Positions 1 through 8,561 of a DNA stretch of 64,000 bases are shown in pieces. Under the pieces are notes generated by a model. That model was not told the DNA's origin. It did not search any database and saw nothing but the letters and a program-made list of their open reading frames with translations. Every line of letters begins with the position of its first letter. Positions within the stretch are counted from its first letter, which is position 1. The stretch is from Amycolatopsis anabasis (GTDB lineage: Bacteria; Actinomycetota; Actinomycetes; Mycobacteriales; Pseudonocardiaceae), in NCBI RefSeq assembly GCF_009765355.1, contig NZ_VTHK01000024.1:83807-147806 (forward strand). Direction: 5' to 3'. The translations under genes and the position numbers were made by a program.

Positions 1-2
1 TG

Positions 3-797
3 CTGTTCGCCCGCCGGAGCCGGGGCTGGCGGGTGCACGAGGCGAACGCGCGCTCGCTGGTCTGGCTGATCTTCGTGGTCGCCCTCGGCCTCTCCGTCGC
101 GGTCGTCTTCGCGGGCGGGGACGGCGAGCCCGGCTACCGGCTGCTGGCCGCGGTGCCACCGCTGCTCGCGGTCGGCGCGATCGCCGCCTGCGGTGTCCGG
201 GGCGCGGCGCGGGGCCTGCCGTCCCCGCGCCCGCGGCGGCCGCTCACCGAACGCCGCTGGGTGCCCGCGGCCGGGCTCGCGGTCACCGGGCTGAGCCTGG
301 CGGTGTCCGTCCACGGCGACCAGTTCCTCCCGGCGATCCGCGACGGCCGCGTGCGGACCGCCGAACTGGCCGAGATCGGCGCCTGGCTGGGCGATCGGCT
401 GCCGTCCGGTTCGGTGGTGGCCACCTACGCCAACGGTCCGCTCGCGTACTGGGCGGGGCGGCAGCTGGTGGTGGTCGACGTGCTCGGCCTCACCGACGCG
501 CACATCGCCCGCGACGGCGAGCGCGTGGTGACCGCCCGCGGCACGGTCGCGAACGACTACGACTACGTGGTCAACGTGCGGCGCCCGGCCCTGGCGGTCA
601 CCACCGCCGACGGGTATTCGGCCAAGCAGCGGTGCGCGGTGGACCCGGTGTACGCCGACCGCTACCAGGTCGCGACGTTCCGGCGGGAGGGGACGTCGAA
701 GTGGATCGCGGTGTACCCGCGCAGCGAGCAGGCGGGGGCGCAGATCCAGGCGCTGGACGCCGATCCGAGGTTCGTCCACGTGCCCTGCCCGGCGTAG
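3..797 (+). CDS. C-terminal part of a GT-C-like integral membrane protein (gene cut by window edge)
   Basis: The reading frame is open to the left edge, so the true start lies outside the window. The visible part begins with an Arg-rich cytoplasmic stretch and two hydrophobic segments (about residues 15-45), followed by an extracytoplasmic domain of about 150 residues. That domain contains a VVDVLGLTDAHIAR segment. Soluble tails of this shape, ending in a D-x-LGL-x-D-x-HIAR motif, are common at the C-terminus of actinobacterial GT-C glycosyltransferases such as AftB-like arabinofuranosyltransferases. An AftB-like role would fit the arabinogalactan genes nearby, but this is inference; the catalytic N-terminus is not in view. 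It could equally be another polyprenyl-phosphate-sugar transferase. Confidence 0.55.
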   Translation: MFARRSRGWRVHEANARSLVWLIFVVALGLSVAVVFAGGDGEPGYRLLAAVPPLLAVGAIAACGVRGAARGLPSPRPRRPLTERRWVPAAGLAVTGLSLAVSVHGDQFLPAIRDGRVRTAELAEIGAWLGDRLPSGSVVATYANGPLAYWAGRQLVVVDVLGLTDAHIARDGERVVTARGTVANDYDYVVNVRRPALAVTTADGYSAKQRCAVDPVYADRYQVATFRREGTSKWIAVYPRSEQAGAQIQALDADPRFVHVPCPA

Positions 798-803
798 GTC
801 ACA

Positions 804-838
804 AGGCTACGCGTGGGTAACCTACGGTCGCGTAGCCT
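804..838. promoter_or_regulatory. Inverted repeat operator candidate over the plsC promoter
   Basis: A perfect 10-bp inverted repeat, AGGCTACGCG at 804-813 and CGCGTAGCCT at 829-838, has a 15-nt spacer. The right arm contains TAGCCT (833-838), which is 6 nt from the plsC ATG and would serve as the -10 of a leaderless transcript. A protein bound here would cover the promoter. TetR-type binding is a guess from the dyad shape. Confidence 0.5.
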
Positions 839-844
839 GTCGGC

Positions 845-1579
845 ATGGCTGAGCTCGTGTACCCGCCCGTCATCCTGGCGGCGAAGACCATGTTCCGCGT
901 CCTCGACAACCGGCTGCGGGTGGAGGGCACCGAGCACATCCCGGCCACCGGCGGGGCGGTGATCGCCTGCAACCACGTCAGCTACCTGGACTTCATCTTC
1001 TGCGGGCTGGGGGCGCGCCCGGCGAAGCGGCTGGTGCGGTTCATGGCCAAGAAGGAGATCTTCGCCAACCGGATCGCCGGGCCGCTGATGCGCGGGATGC
1101 ACCACATCTCGGTCGACCGGGCGGCCGGGCTGGAGTCCTACCGGGAGGCGGTCGAGCGGCTGCGGTCCGGGGAGGTCGTCGGCGTCTTCCCGGAGGCGAC
1201 CATCAGCCGCTCGTTCACCGTCAAGGAGATCAAGTCCGGGGCGATGCGGATGGCCGCCGAGGCGGGCGTCCCGGTGGTGCCGATGGCCGTGTGGGGCACG
1301 CAGCGGCTGTGGACCAAGGGACGGCCGCGCACGCTGACCAGGCGGCACGTGCCGATCTCGATCCTGGCGGGCGAGCCGATGCGGCCGGGCCCGGACGAGG
1401 ATCCGGAGGTGCTCACCAAGGAGCTGCGGGTGCGGATGGGCGGCCTGCTGGACCGGGTGCAGGCCGAGTACCCGGAGATCCCGAAGACCGAGGACGAGCG
1501 CTGGTGGCTGCCCGCCCACCTCGGCGGCACCGCCCCCACCCCGGAAGAAGCCGCCGACCTCGACCGCCGACGCGACTAG
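845..1579 (+). CDS. plsC: 1-acyl-sn-glycerol-3-phosphate acyltransferase (PlsC family)
   Basis: This 244-residue protein should acylate lysophosphatidic acid, or a related glycerol acceptor, with acyl-CoA/ACP at the inner membrane. The HX4D catalytic motif is present as His44...Asp49 in NHVSYLD. The substrate-binding block is FPEAT (115-119) in place of the usual FPEGT. Length is normal for the family. The start ATG follows a TAGCCT hexamer by 6 nt with no Shine-Dalgarno, suggesting a leaderless mRNA, and it lies just downstream of a strong dyad that is a candidate operator. The paralogue number and exact acceptor cannot be told from sequence alone. Confidence 0.88.
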   Translation: MAELVYPPVILAAKTMFRVLDNRLRVEGTEHIPATGGAVIACNHVSYLDFIFCGLGARPAKRLVRFMAKKEIFANRIAGPLMRGMHHISVDRAAGLESYREAVERLRSGEVVGVFPEATISRSFTVKEIKSGAMRMAAEAGVPVVPMAVWGTQRLWTKGRPRTLTRRHVPISILAGEPMRPGPDEDPEVLTKELRVRMGGLLDRVQAEYPEIPKTEDERWWLPAHLGGTAPTPEEAADLDRRRD

Positions 1580-1667
1580 GCTCCGTGCTTTCGCTCAGCG
1601 ACCGAGAGATCCCGCCACCTCCCTATCCGCTGGGCCGGGGGAGGAAGGGACCTTCGCTCCGGCAATT

Positions 1668-1722
1668 CGATAGCGAGGGACCTTTACTCCGGAAAAACGT
1701 GAGTAAAGGTCCCTCGCTATCG
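1668..1722. terminator. Perfect 22-bp stem hairpin between convergent genes (repeat family A)
   Basis: The arms at 1668-1689 and 1701-1722 are perfectly complementary over 22 bp with an 11-nt loop. The element lies between plsC (+) and the HAD gene (-), so it can end transcripts from both sides. Its core GAGTAAAGGTCCCT recurs at 8704-8717, and a flanking GAAGGGACCTTCGCTC segment is also shared, so this is a dispersed repeat rather than a one-off terminator. Confidence 0.8.
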
Positions 1723-1752
1723 CGGGGGCCTGGGCAGGGGCGGATCGCCAGG

Positions 1753-2568
1753 TCAGAACCAGCGTTCGAGGACTTGGGCCACGCCGTCCTCGGAGTTCGG
1801 CGCGGTGATCTCGTCGGCGGTGGCCAGGACCTCGGGGTGGGCGTTGGCCATCGCCACGCCGTGTCCCGCCCAGCGCAGCATCTCCAGGTCGTTGGGCATG
1901 TCGCCGAACGCGATGGTCCGCTCGGCCGGGATGCCGAGCCGCTCGGCGACCTCGGCGAGCCCGGTCGCCTTGGTCACCCCGTGCGCGGCGACCTCGATCA
2001 GCCCGCCACCCGCGGAGAACGTGATGTCCACCGAGCCGTCCAGCACCTCGCGCGCCGCCTCGGCCATCGCGTCCGAGGTCATTTCGGTGTGGCTGACCAG
2101 CAGTTTCACCGCGTCGTGCCCGAGCACCTCGGCGAGCGGCACGGTGTGGCAGTCGGTGTCGCCCCACGGGTTGAAGTAGGACGGTTCGGCCACCAGGTTC
2201 TGGAAACCCGGGTCGAGCGCGCGCTCGCCGACCCGTTCCGCGGCGAACCGGCAGCCGGGGATCGCCGTGCGCAGTGCCACGCCGACGTCGTGCAGCAGCT
2301 CCGGGGTCAGCTTGCCGAGCACCTCGAGCACCCGGTCGGCCCCGGCGTCGTAGAGCACCGCGCCGTTCGCGCACACCGTGTACCCGGTGAGCCCGGCCGG
2401 TTTCGCGACCGACGGGATGTACCGCGGCGGGCGGCCGCTGGCCAGGACGAACGGGACCCCGTCGGCGAGCACCCGGCGCACCACGCCGCGGGTGCGTTCG
2501 CTGAGCTTCTCCAGCGGGGTGAGCAGGGTTCCGTCGACGTCCGAGGCGATCAGGCGGGGTTTCTCCAC
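1753..2568 (-). CDS. Cof-type HAD-superfamily phosphatase
   Basis: A 271-residue type IIB HAD phosphatase, probably acting on sugar phosphates or other small phosphometabolites in the cytosol. Motif I is DVDGT with the nucleophile Asp10 and acid/base Asp12. Motif IV is FGDMPNDLEML near residues 221-231, supplying the Mg-binding acidic pair. The large C2 cap between them is the expected size. Start is GTG. It converges on plsC across a long hairpin and is divergent from the LLM oxidoreductase with a 65-bp gap. Substrate cannot be assigned. Confidence 0.85.
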   Translation of the reverse strand: MEKPRLIASDVDGTLLTPLEKLSERTRGVVRRVLADGVPFVLASGRPPRYIPSVAKPAGLTGYTVCANGAVLYDAGADRVLEVLGKLTPELLHDVGVALRTAIPGCRFAAERVGERALDPGFQNLVAEPSYFNPWGDTDCHTVPLAEVLGHDAVKLLVSHTEMTSDAMAEAAREVLDGSVDITFSAGGGLIEVAAHGVTKATGLAEVAERLGIPAERTIAFGDMPNDLEMLRWAGHGVAMANAHPEVLATADEITAPNSEDGVAQVLERWF

Positions 2569-2633
2569 AAGGTCATTGTCCCCGAGAGTGCCCGTTGCCC
2601 GGAGTGTCGGTGGACACCACTAGCTTTGGGCAC

Positions 2634-3521
2634 GTGCGCGTAGGCATCGTGATCCTTCCGGAAGATCGTTGGTGGGCCGCCGAGCCCAAGTGGCGGGCCG
2701 CCGAGGAGTACGGCTTCGACCACGCCTGGACCTATGACCACCTCGGCTGGAGATCCCTGGTCGACGGCCCGTGGTTCAGCGCGCTGCCCACGCTGACCGC
2801 GGCCGCGATGGTCACCTCGCGAATCCGGCTGGGCACCTTCGTCGCCTCGCCGGTGTTCCGGCATCCGGTGCCGTTCATGCGCGAGCTGATCACCCTGGAC
2901 GACATCTCCGACGGCCGGTTCGTGCTCGGCGTCGGCGCCGGGGTCGGCCACCCGAGCTTCGACGCGACCGTGCTCGGCGAGCCCGAGCTGACCGCGAAGC
3001 AGCGCGCGGACCGGTTCATCGAGTTCGTCGAGGCGCTCGACGGGCTGCTCACCACGGACAAGTTCGACTACACCGGCGAGTTCTACCGGTCGCAGGGCGC
3101 GCGGAACCTGCCCGGTCCGGTGCAGCGGCCGCGGCTGCCGTTCCTGGTCGCGGCCAACGGGCCGCGCACGATGGGCCTGGCGGCCCGGTACGGCGGCGGC
3201 TGGGTCACCACCGGCCGCAAGGTCGACTCGCTCGACGAGTGGTGGACGGCGGTCGCCGAGCAGGCGGCGCGGTTCGACGAGAAGCTCGCGGCGGCGGGCC
3301 GGGAGCGCACCTCGGTGCAGCGCGTGCTCAGCCTGGACGCCGCCCCGGTGTACTCGCTGTCCAGCGTGGAGGCGTTCACCGACGCCGCGGGCCGGGCGGC
3401 CGAACTCGGGTTCACCGACATCGTCACGCACTGGCCGCGGTCCGGCGGACCGTACGAAGGACGCGAAGCCGTGCTCGAACGTGTAGCCGATGACGTCCTG
3501 CCGAAACTGCAAGCGACATAG
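2634..3521 (+). CDS. LLM-class flavin-dependent oxidoreductase
   Basis: The 295-residue protein has the luciferase-like TIM barrel hallmarks: an RVGIVILP first strand, the AEEYGFDHAWTYDHL segment, TSRIRLGTFVASP, and LDDISDGRFVLGVGAG. Such proteins use FMN or, often in actinobacteria, coenzyme F420. The cofactor and substrate are not determinable here. I prefer the GTG at 2634 over the GTG at 2595. It begins exactly at the conserved first beta strand and follows TAGCTT (2621-2626) by 7 nt, the leaderless pattern seen in several neighbours. Confidence 0.85.
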   Translation: MRVGIVILPEDRWWAAEPKWRAAEEYGFDHAWTYDHLGWRSLVDGPWFSALPTLTAAAMVTSRIRLGTFVASPVFRHPVPFMRELITLDDISDGRFVLGVGAGVGHPSFDATVLGEPELTAKQRADRFIEFVEALDGLLTTDKFDYTGEFYRSQGARNLPGPVQRPRLPFLVAANGPRTMGLAARYGGGWVTTGRKVDSLDEWWTAVAEQAARFDEKLAAAGRERTSVQRVLSLDAAPVYSLSSVEAFTDAAGRAAELGFTDIVTHWPRSGGPYEGREAVLERVADDVLPKLQAT

Positions 3522-3552
3522 GACTTACCCCGTTCGGGTGATCATGACTACG

Positions 3553-3572
3553 GTGGGAAACCGATTTCCCAC
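3553..3572. repeat. Short perfect dyad downstream of the LLM oxidoreductase gene
   Basis: GTGGGAAA at 3553-3560 and TTTCCCAC at 3565-3572 form an 8-bp stem with a 4-nt loop. It lies in the 181-bp convergent gap ahead of the larger hairpin. It may be part of the transcription stop for the + strand gene. Confidence 0.5.
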
Positions 3573-3636
3573 GACGGTCGTCGTTTCAGGTAGTACGGGA
3601 GTACAAGAGCTCGCCCCGGGGGTGCTGGGGGAACCG

Positions 3637-3685
3637 CGGGCCCCCGTGCGCTACGGAAGGGGTGGCCGTACCGCACGGGGGCCCG
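3637..3685. terminator. Strong bidirectional hairpin between convergent genes
   Basis: Arms at 3637-3650 and 3672-3685 pair perfectly over 14 bp (CGGGCCCCCGTGCG). An inner TACGG/CCGTA stem (3652-3656, 3666-3670) follows. It separates the LLM oxidoreductase from the converging DUF6541-like gene. There is no U-tract, as is usual in actinomycetes. Confidence 0.75.
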
Positions 3686-3702
3686 GTCAATTCCGCGGGG
3701 AA

Positions 3703-5673
3703 TCAGCGCAGCAACGTGTAGATGACCGCGTCCGGGTTGGCGTACTCGCGGCGCAGGAACGGCAGCCCGTCCAGATCCCGGATCCCCGGCGCGCGGATCA
3801 TCTCCGGCTTGATCGAGCCGTGGCCGAGCAGCACGTGCCGCACGTTCAGCCGCTCGACCGCGGCCCGCACCTCGGGGTTCCGGTCGTACTCGCGGAAGTG
3901 GTTGGCCAGGTACGCGGCGTCCTTCGGCGGCACCCCCGGGTCGTAGCTCCCGGCGACCGGGCGGATGCCGGTGATCGCGTACAGCCACGCCGTGCCGTCC
4001 AGCCGGTCGTTGAGGACCTTCTCGCCCGGCACCGCGTACTTCTTCAGCTCCATCATCGCGGCGACCTCGTCCCGGGTCACCGGCACCTCGCGGTTCTCCG
4101 ACCGGGGCCCGTTGTAGTAGGCGTAGGCCACGGCGGTCGCGTTCGCGGTGGTGTAGAAGCCGTTGGTGACCCCGCCCAGCGCGACCACGGTGAGCACCGC
4201 GGTGGCCAGGCCGAGGCGGGCCGAGGTACGCGGGTTCTCCTGGACCCAGGACCACTTGGACACCGCGCGCGCGAGCAGGCGCTGCATCTCGGCGAGCCCG
4301 TGCCCGGCGAGCAGGCACAGCGGGATCGCGGCCAGCGCCATCAGCCGGTACCGGTCGTTCCACCACGGCCGGGAGAACGCGATCACCCACGGGTTCGCGC
4401 CGTAGCAGGCGACCAGGACGAACAACCCGGACAGCCCGATCGCGGCCAGGCCGACCCAGCGCAGCGTGCCGAGCGTGCGCACCATGAAGATGCCGAACAC
4501 CAGCAGCAGTGACAGCCACACCTGCGGGTGCTCCAGCACCTGGCGGAAGGTCAGCAGCTGGGCGACCGCGGAGGTCACCGGGATCTTCGACGCCCACGGC
4601 GTGTACGGGTAGCTGCCCGAGGTGAAGCCCAGCGCGCCGAGCAGGTGCGGTGCGGCGAGCAGCGCGGCGAGGACGCCGAACGGCAGTACCCGCAGGATGT
4701 CCTTCAGCGGTTTGCCCTCGCGCTGGAACCACCGCTGCAGCAGCTGCGGGACGCAGAACAGGATCGCGCCGAACAGCGCGCTGGAATGCGCGGCGAGCAG
4801 GCCGATCGCGGCCAGCGCCAGCACCGACCCGGTGTCCAGGCCCGGCCGGGTCAGGAACCGCTGCAGCGCGACCGCGCCCAGCGGGGTCAGCACGATGCCG
4901 AGGGCGAACGGCAGCAGCCCGCTCGACACCGATTCGTACGCGCCGGTGGTGGCCGCGCCCGCGACGATCGCCGAACTGCCCGCGAGCACCGCCCGCCCGC
5001 CGAACTGGCGGACCAGGGCGACCAGGGACAGCGCGAAGATCCCGGCGATCGGCACGGTGATGCCGTTCAGCGTGGCCGGGATGCTCGCCCCGGAGATCGA
5101 GTACACCAGCGCGCCGACCAGGTGGTAGGCGTTCGGGTAGAACTGCGCGCCGCCCGGCTCGTAGTAGTTGATCGTGCTCATGCCGAACAGCGAGCCGTCG
5201 CCCGTTTCGGCGATGTAGCGGATGCCGTTGGCGTGGAACACGGTGTCCCAGCGCTGGAAGACCGCGCTCGCGCCCCCGGAGGCGTTCAGCACGACGATGA
5301 TCGAGAGCACGGTGGCCAGCGCGACGCACGCGCCGACCGCCAGATGTGCCCGCCCGGTCCACTCCGTCGGCGGCTGGTCCGGATCCTTCGAGTTCCATCC
5401 ACGGGCCTGGCCCAGCCGGCGCAGGCCGTACGCGGCGGCGGCGAGCAGTGCCGTGCACGCGGCGGCGGTGGCCGGGTTGAACGGCAGCCCGATCAGCCCG
5501 AGCCACGGCCCGGCCAGGCCGATGGCCGTATAGGTGAGCAGCGGGGTCAGGCCGGCGAGCGCCCAGCCGCGCAGACCGGCGGCGACCCCGATGAGACCGC
5601 CGGGGACCACGAGCACGACCAGATAAACACTGATCGTGCTCAGGTAAGTCCAGAACGTGTCCGGTGTTGGCAC
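3703..5673 (-). CDS. DUF6541-like polytopic membrane protein, possible GT-C-type transferase
   Basis: This 656-residue protein has roughly a dozen hydrophobic segments over residues 10-500 and a soluble C-terminal domain of about 150 residues ending in DAVIYTLLR. The loop WDTVFHANGIRYI, after the third or fourth membrane segment, and the NYYEPGGAQFYPNAYH block resemble the actinobacterial DUF6541 family. Size and topology match M. tuberculosis Rv3779 (about 666 aa), which sits in the same galactan neighbourhood there. That equivalence is inference from memory and is untested. It is divergent from glf with a 78-bp gap, so a cell-wall polysaccharide role is plausible. Start is GTG. Catalytic residues cannot be named. 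Confidence 0.6.
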   Translation of the reverse strand: MPTPDTFWTYLSTISVYLVVLVVPGGLIGVAAGLRGWALAGLTPLLTYTAIGLAGPWLGLIGLPFNPATAAACTALLAAAAYGLRRLGQARGWNSKDPDQPPTEWTGRAHLAVGACVALATVLSIIVVLNASGGASAVFQRWDTVFHANGIRYIAETGDGSLFGMSTINYYEPGGAQFYPNAYHLVGALVYSISGASIPATLNGITVPIAGIFALSLVALVRQFGGRAVLAGSSAIVAGAATTGAYESVSSGLLPFALGIVLTPLGAVALQRFLTRPGLDTGSVLALAAIGLLAAHSSALFGAILFCVPQLLQRWFQREGKPLKDILRVLPFGVLAALLAAPHLLGALGFTSGSYPYTPWASKIPVTSAVAQLLTFRQVLEHPQVWLSLLLVFGIFMVRTLGTLRWVGLAAIGLSGLFVLVACYGANPWVIAFSRPWWNDRYRLMALAAIPLCLLAGHGLAEMQRLLARAVSKWSWVQENPRTSARLGLATAVLTVVALGGVTNGFYTTANATAVAYAYYNGPRSENREVPVTRDEVAAMMELKKYAVPGEKVLNDRLDGTAWLYAITGIRPVAGSYDPGVPPKDAAYLANHFREYDRNPEVRAAVERLNVRHVLLGHGSIKPEMIRAPGIRDLDGLPFLRREYANPDAVIYTLLR

Positions 5674-5737
5674 GGCTACCTACAAGTCGTCAGTCGCGAA
5701 AACGAATGGGCGGTGCGGTCCGCGCGGGGCACGTGGG

Positions 5738-5743
5738 TACCCT
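5738..5743 (+). promoter_or_regulatory. -10 hexamer of the glf operon (leaderless)
   Basis: TACCCT ends 8 nt before the glf GTG and no Shine-Dalgarno separates them. This spacing puts the transcription start at or next to the start codon. Confidence 0.5.
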
Positions 5744-5751
5744 GAGCGCCC

Positions 5752-6975
5752 GTGAGCGCGCACACGAACCCCCCAAAGATTACTGAAGACGATTTCGCCG
5801 GTTACGACCTGATCGTAGTTGGCTCCGGTTTCTTCGGTCTGACCGTGGCCGAACGGGCCGCCAGCCAGCTCGGAAAGCGGGTCCTCGTGCTGGAACGGCG
5901 GAGCCACCTCGGTGGCAACGCCTACTCCGAGGCCGAGCCGGAGACCGGGATCGAGGTGCACAGGTACGGGGCGCACCTGTTCCACACCTCCAACAAGCGC
6001 GTGTGGGACTACGTCACCCAGTTCACCGAGTTCACCGATTACCAGCACCGGGTGTTCGCCAAGTATCAAGGTCAGGTCTATCCGCTCCCGATGAACTTGG
6101 CGATGATCAACCAGTTCTTCGGTAAGTCGCACACTCCCGACGAGGCGCGCGCGCTGATCGCCGAACAGGCCAGCGAAATCGACACGAAGGACGCGCAGAA
6201 CCTCGAGGAGAAGGCGATCTCACTGATCGGCCGACCGCTTTACGAAGCGTTCATTCGGGGTTACACCGCGAAACAATGGCAGACCGATCCGAAGGAACTG
6301 TCGCCTTCGATCATCACCCGGCTGCCGGTGCGCTACACCTTCAACAACCGGTACTTCAGCGACACCTACGAGGGCCTGCCGGTCGACGGGTACACCGCGT
6401 GGCTGGAGAAGATGGCCGACCACGAGAACATCGAGGTGCGGCTGAACGTCGACTACTTCGACGTGCGCGCCGCGATCCCGGCCGGGACGCCCACCGTGTA
6501 CACCGGCCCGCTGGACCGGTACTTCGACTACTCGCAGGGCCGCCTGGGCTGGCGCACGCTCGACTTCGAGCAGGAGGTCGTGGCCACCGGTGACTACCAG
6601 GGCACCTCGGTGATGAACTACAGCGACCAGGAAGTGCCCTACACCCGGATCCACGAGTTCCGGCACTTCCACCCGGAGCGGGAGTACCCGACCGACAAGA
6701 CGGTCATCGTGCGGGAGTACTCGCGGTCGGCCAAGGACGACGACGAGCCGTACTACCCGATCAACACCCCGGAGAACCGGGACAAGCTCGAGCGCTACCG
6801 CGAGCTGGCGAAGACCGAGGCGCGCGAGCGCAACGTGCTCTTCGGCGGCCGCCTGGGCACCTACAAGTACCTGGACATGCACATGGCGATCGGCTCGGCG
6901 CTGTCCGCGTTCGACAACAAGATCGCCCCGCACCTGACCGACGGCGCGCCCCTGGACGGATCCCTCGATGGCTGA
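5752..6975 (+). CDS. glf: UDP-galactopyranose mutase
   Basis: Glf interconverts UDP-galactopyranose and UDP-galactofuranose using reduced FAD, supplying the galactan chain. The Rossmann FAD motif GSGFFGL is at residues 24-30. It is followed by LERRSHLGGNAYSE (48-60), typical of the family. The central YTAKQW and FNNRYFSDTYEGLP segments match the sugar-nucleotide binding region. The 407-residue length is normal. Transcription is probably leaderless (TACCCT 8 nt upstream). The stop overlaps the start of the PAP2 gene by 8 nt, and ubiA follows directly, so this is one operon feeding arabinogalactan synthesis. Confidence 0.97.
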   Translation: MSAHTNPPKITEDDFAGYDLIVVGSGFFGLTVAERAASQLGKRVLVLERRSHLGGNAYSEAEPETGIEVHRYGAHLFHTSNKRVWDYVTQFTEFTDYQHRVFAKYQGQVYPLPMNLAMINQFFGKSHTPDEARALIAEQASEIDTKDAQNLEEKAISLIGRPLYEAFIRGYTAKQWQTDPKELSPSIITRLPVRYTFNNRYFSDTYEGLPVDGYTAWLEKMADHENIEVRLNVDYFDVRAAIPAGTPTVYTGPLDRYFDYSQGRLGWRTLDFEQEVVATGDYQGTSVMNYSDQEVPYTRIHEFRHFHPEREYPTDKTVIVREYSRSAKDDDEPYYPINTPENRDKLERYRELAKTEARERNVLFGGRLGTYKYLDMHMAIGSALSAFDNKIAPHLTDGAPLDGSLDG

Positions 6976-7540
6976 GCCCTACCTCCTCGACGGGGTCGTG
7001 AGTGAAAAGGCTAGCCACTCACGACCCACCCCCACCGGCGAGGTCGCCCTGCTGGCCAAGGTCCAGGGCGCCATCGCCCGCCCGGTCACCGTCAAGGCGG
7101 CCCGCGGGCTGTCCCACTTCGGCGAGCACAGCGCGGGCTGGTTCGCCGCCGGGCTGCTCGGCGCGGCGCTGGACAAGCCCCGCCGCCGCGAGTGGGTCAC
7201 CGCGGCCTTCGGAGTGGTCGGCGCGCACGCCGCCTCGATCGCGGTGAAACGGGTCGTGCGGCGCCCCCGGCCGGACGACCCGAGTGTCCAGGTCCTGGTC
7301 GGCACCCCGAGCCGACTGAGCTTCCCGTCCTCGCACGCCACCTCCACGACCGCGGCGGCGGTGGTGTACTCGGGATTGACCGGGCGTAACCTGGTGCCCG
7401 CCCTGGTCCCGCCGATGCTGGCCTCCCGGCTCGTGCTCGGCGTGCATTACCCGACCGACGTTCTCGCCGGAGCGGTGCTCGGCGGGGTGGTCGGCGGCGT
7501 GGTCCGACGACTGATGAAACGCGACAAGCGGAGCCGGTAG
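6968..7540 (+). CDS. PAP2-type phosphatase, probable decaprenylphosphoryl-5-phosphoribose phosphatase
   Basis: A 190-residue membrane phosphatase carrying all three PAP2 motifs: KRVVRRPRP, PSSHATS, and SRLVLGVHYPTD with the catalytic His. Its position between glf and the UbiA-type transferase mirrors Rv3807c. The expected substrate is therefore decaprenylphosphoryl-5-phosphoribose, one step before DprE1. The ATG at 6968 overlaps glf. An in-frame GTG at 6998 lies in the left arm of a 12-bp perfect hairpin (6993-7027) embedded in the coding sequence, so the first 20 or so residues look like repeat-derived sequence. Either start is possible. It ends in TAGTG overlap with ubiA. Confidence 0.87.
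   Translation: MAEPYLLDGVVSEKASHSRPTPTGEVALLAKVQGAIARPVTVKAARGLSHFGEHSAGWFAAGLLGAALDKPRRREWVTAAFGVVGAHAASIAVKRVVRRPRPDDPSVQVLVGTPSRLSFPSSHATSTTAAAVVYSGLTGRNLVPALVPPMLASRLVLGVHYPTDVLAGAVLGGVVGGVVRRLMKRDKRSR
6993..7027. repeat. Perfect 12-bp hairpin inside the 5' end of the PAP2 gene
   Basis: GGGTCGTGAGTG at 6993-7004 pairs with CACTCACGACCC at 7016-7027 across an 11-nt loop. The GGTCGTGAGTG word also begins the two direct repeats at 63458 and 63917. It could be a dispersed repeat inserted at the glf/PAP2 junction, or an RNA structure that tunes translation or processing of the operon. Confidence 0.7.
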
Positions 7541-8544
7541 TGAGCGAAACCTCCAACAAGACCGCGACCAGTCCCACCGATTCGGCCGAACCGGACACTT
7601 CCGGCGCCCAGCCCGCGGAGGAACAACCGGCCGCGGCCGAGGTGGAGGCTCCCGCACCCCAGAGAGGCCCGGTCCGGACCGCGCTGGGCGTGCTGAAGAC
7701 GGCCCGGCCCCGCCAGTGGGTGAAGAACGTCCTGGTCCTGGCCGCGCCCTTCACCGGTGGCCACATCGGCAACACCACGGTGCTGTTCGACGCCCTGGTC
7801 GCCTTCGTGGCCTTCTCGCTGGTCGCGTCCTCGATCTACCTGATCAACGACGCGATCGACGTCGAGGCGGACCGGGCGCACCCGACCAAGCGCAACCGGC
7901 CGATCGCGGCCGGGATCGTGCCCGTGCCGCTGGCCTACGGCGCCGCGGTGGCGTTCTTCCTCGGCGGGATGGCGATCGGTCTGCTGGCCAACTGGCAGCT
8001 GCTGATCGTGCTCGCGGTGTACGAGGTGGTGCAGCTCGGCTACTGCTTCGGCCTGAAGCACCAGCCGGTCATCGACCTGGCGATCGTCGGCTCGGGCTTC
8101 CTGATGCGCGCGATCGCCGGTGGCGCGGCGGCGGGGATCACGCTGTCCCAGTGGTTCCTGCTGATCACCGCGTTCGGCTCGCTGTTCCTGGTGGCCGGGA
8201 AGCGGTACGCGGAGATCATGCTGTTCGAGCGGACCGGGGCGAAGATCCGGTCGTCGCTCAAGAAGTACTCGGCGAGCTACCTGCGGTTCGTGTGGGCGAC
8301 CTCGTCGGCGATCACGATCATGACCTACGGCCTGTGGGCGTTCGAACTGCGCGAGCGGACCGAGGGTTCGATCTGGCCGGTGATCTCGATGATCCCGTTC
8401 GTGATCGCGATCCTGCGGGTCGCGGTCGACGTGGACGGCGGCAAGGGCGGCGAACCGGAGGAGATCGTCCTCCGGGACCGCGTGCTCCAGCTGCTCGGCG
8501 TCCTCTGGCTCGCCACCCTGGTCGTCGCCTACTACACCCAGTAA
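7540..8544 (+). CDS. ubiA: Decaprenyl-phosphate phosphoribosyltransferase (UbiA family, Rv3806c-like)
   Basis: It transfers 5-phosphoribose from PRPP to decaprenyl phosphate, the first committed step to DPA, the arabinose donor. The 334-residue protein has a variable hydrophilic N-terminus of about 50 residues, then eight or nine membrane helices. The first Asp-rich motif is NDAIDVEAD (103-111, form NDxxDxxxD), followed by TKRNRPIA. The second polar loop is KHQPVIDLAIVGSGFLMR, typical of this UbiA branch rather than of quinone prenyltransferases. The GTG start overlaps the PAP2 stop by one base. Two long hairpins follow the stop. Confidence 0.93.
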   Translation: MSETSNKTATSPTDSAEPDTSGAQPAEEQPAAAEVEAPAPQRGPVRTALGVLKTARPRQWVKNVLVLAAPFTGGHIGNTTVLFDALVAFVAFSLVASSIYLINDAIDVEADRAHPTKRNRPIAAGIVPVPLAYGAAVAFFLGGMAIGLLANWQLLIVLAVYEVVQLGYCFGLKHQPVIDLAIVGSGFLMRAIAGGAAAGITLSQWFLLITAFGSLFLVAGKRYAEIMLFERTGAKIRSSLKKYSASYLRFVWATSSAITIMTYGLWAFELRERTEGSIWPVISMIPFVIAILRVAVDVDGGKGGEPEEIVLRDRVLQLLGVLWLATLVVAYYTQ

Positions 8545-8561
8545 TCCCGGCTCTTCGTTTC

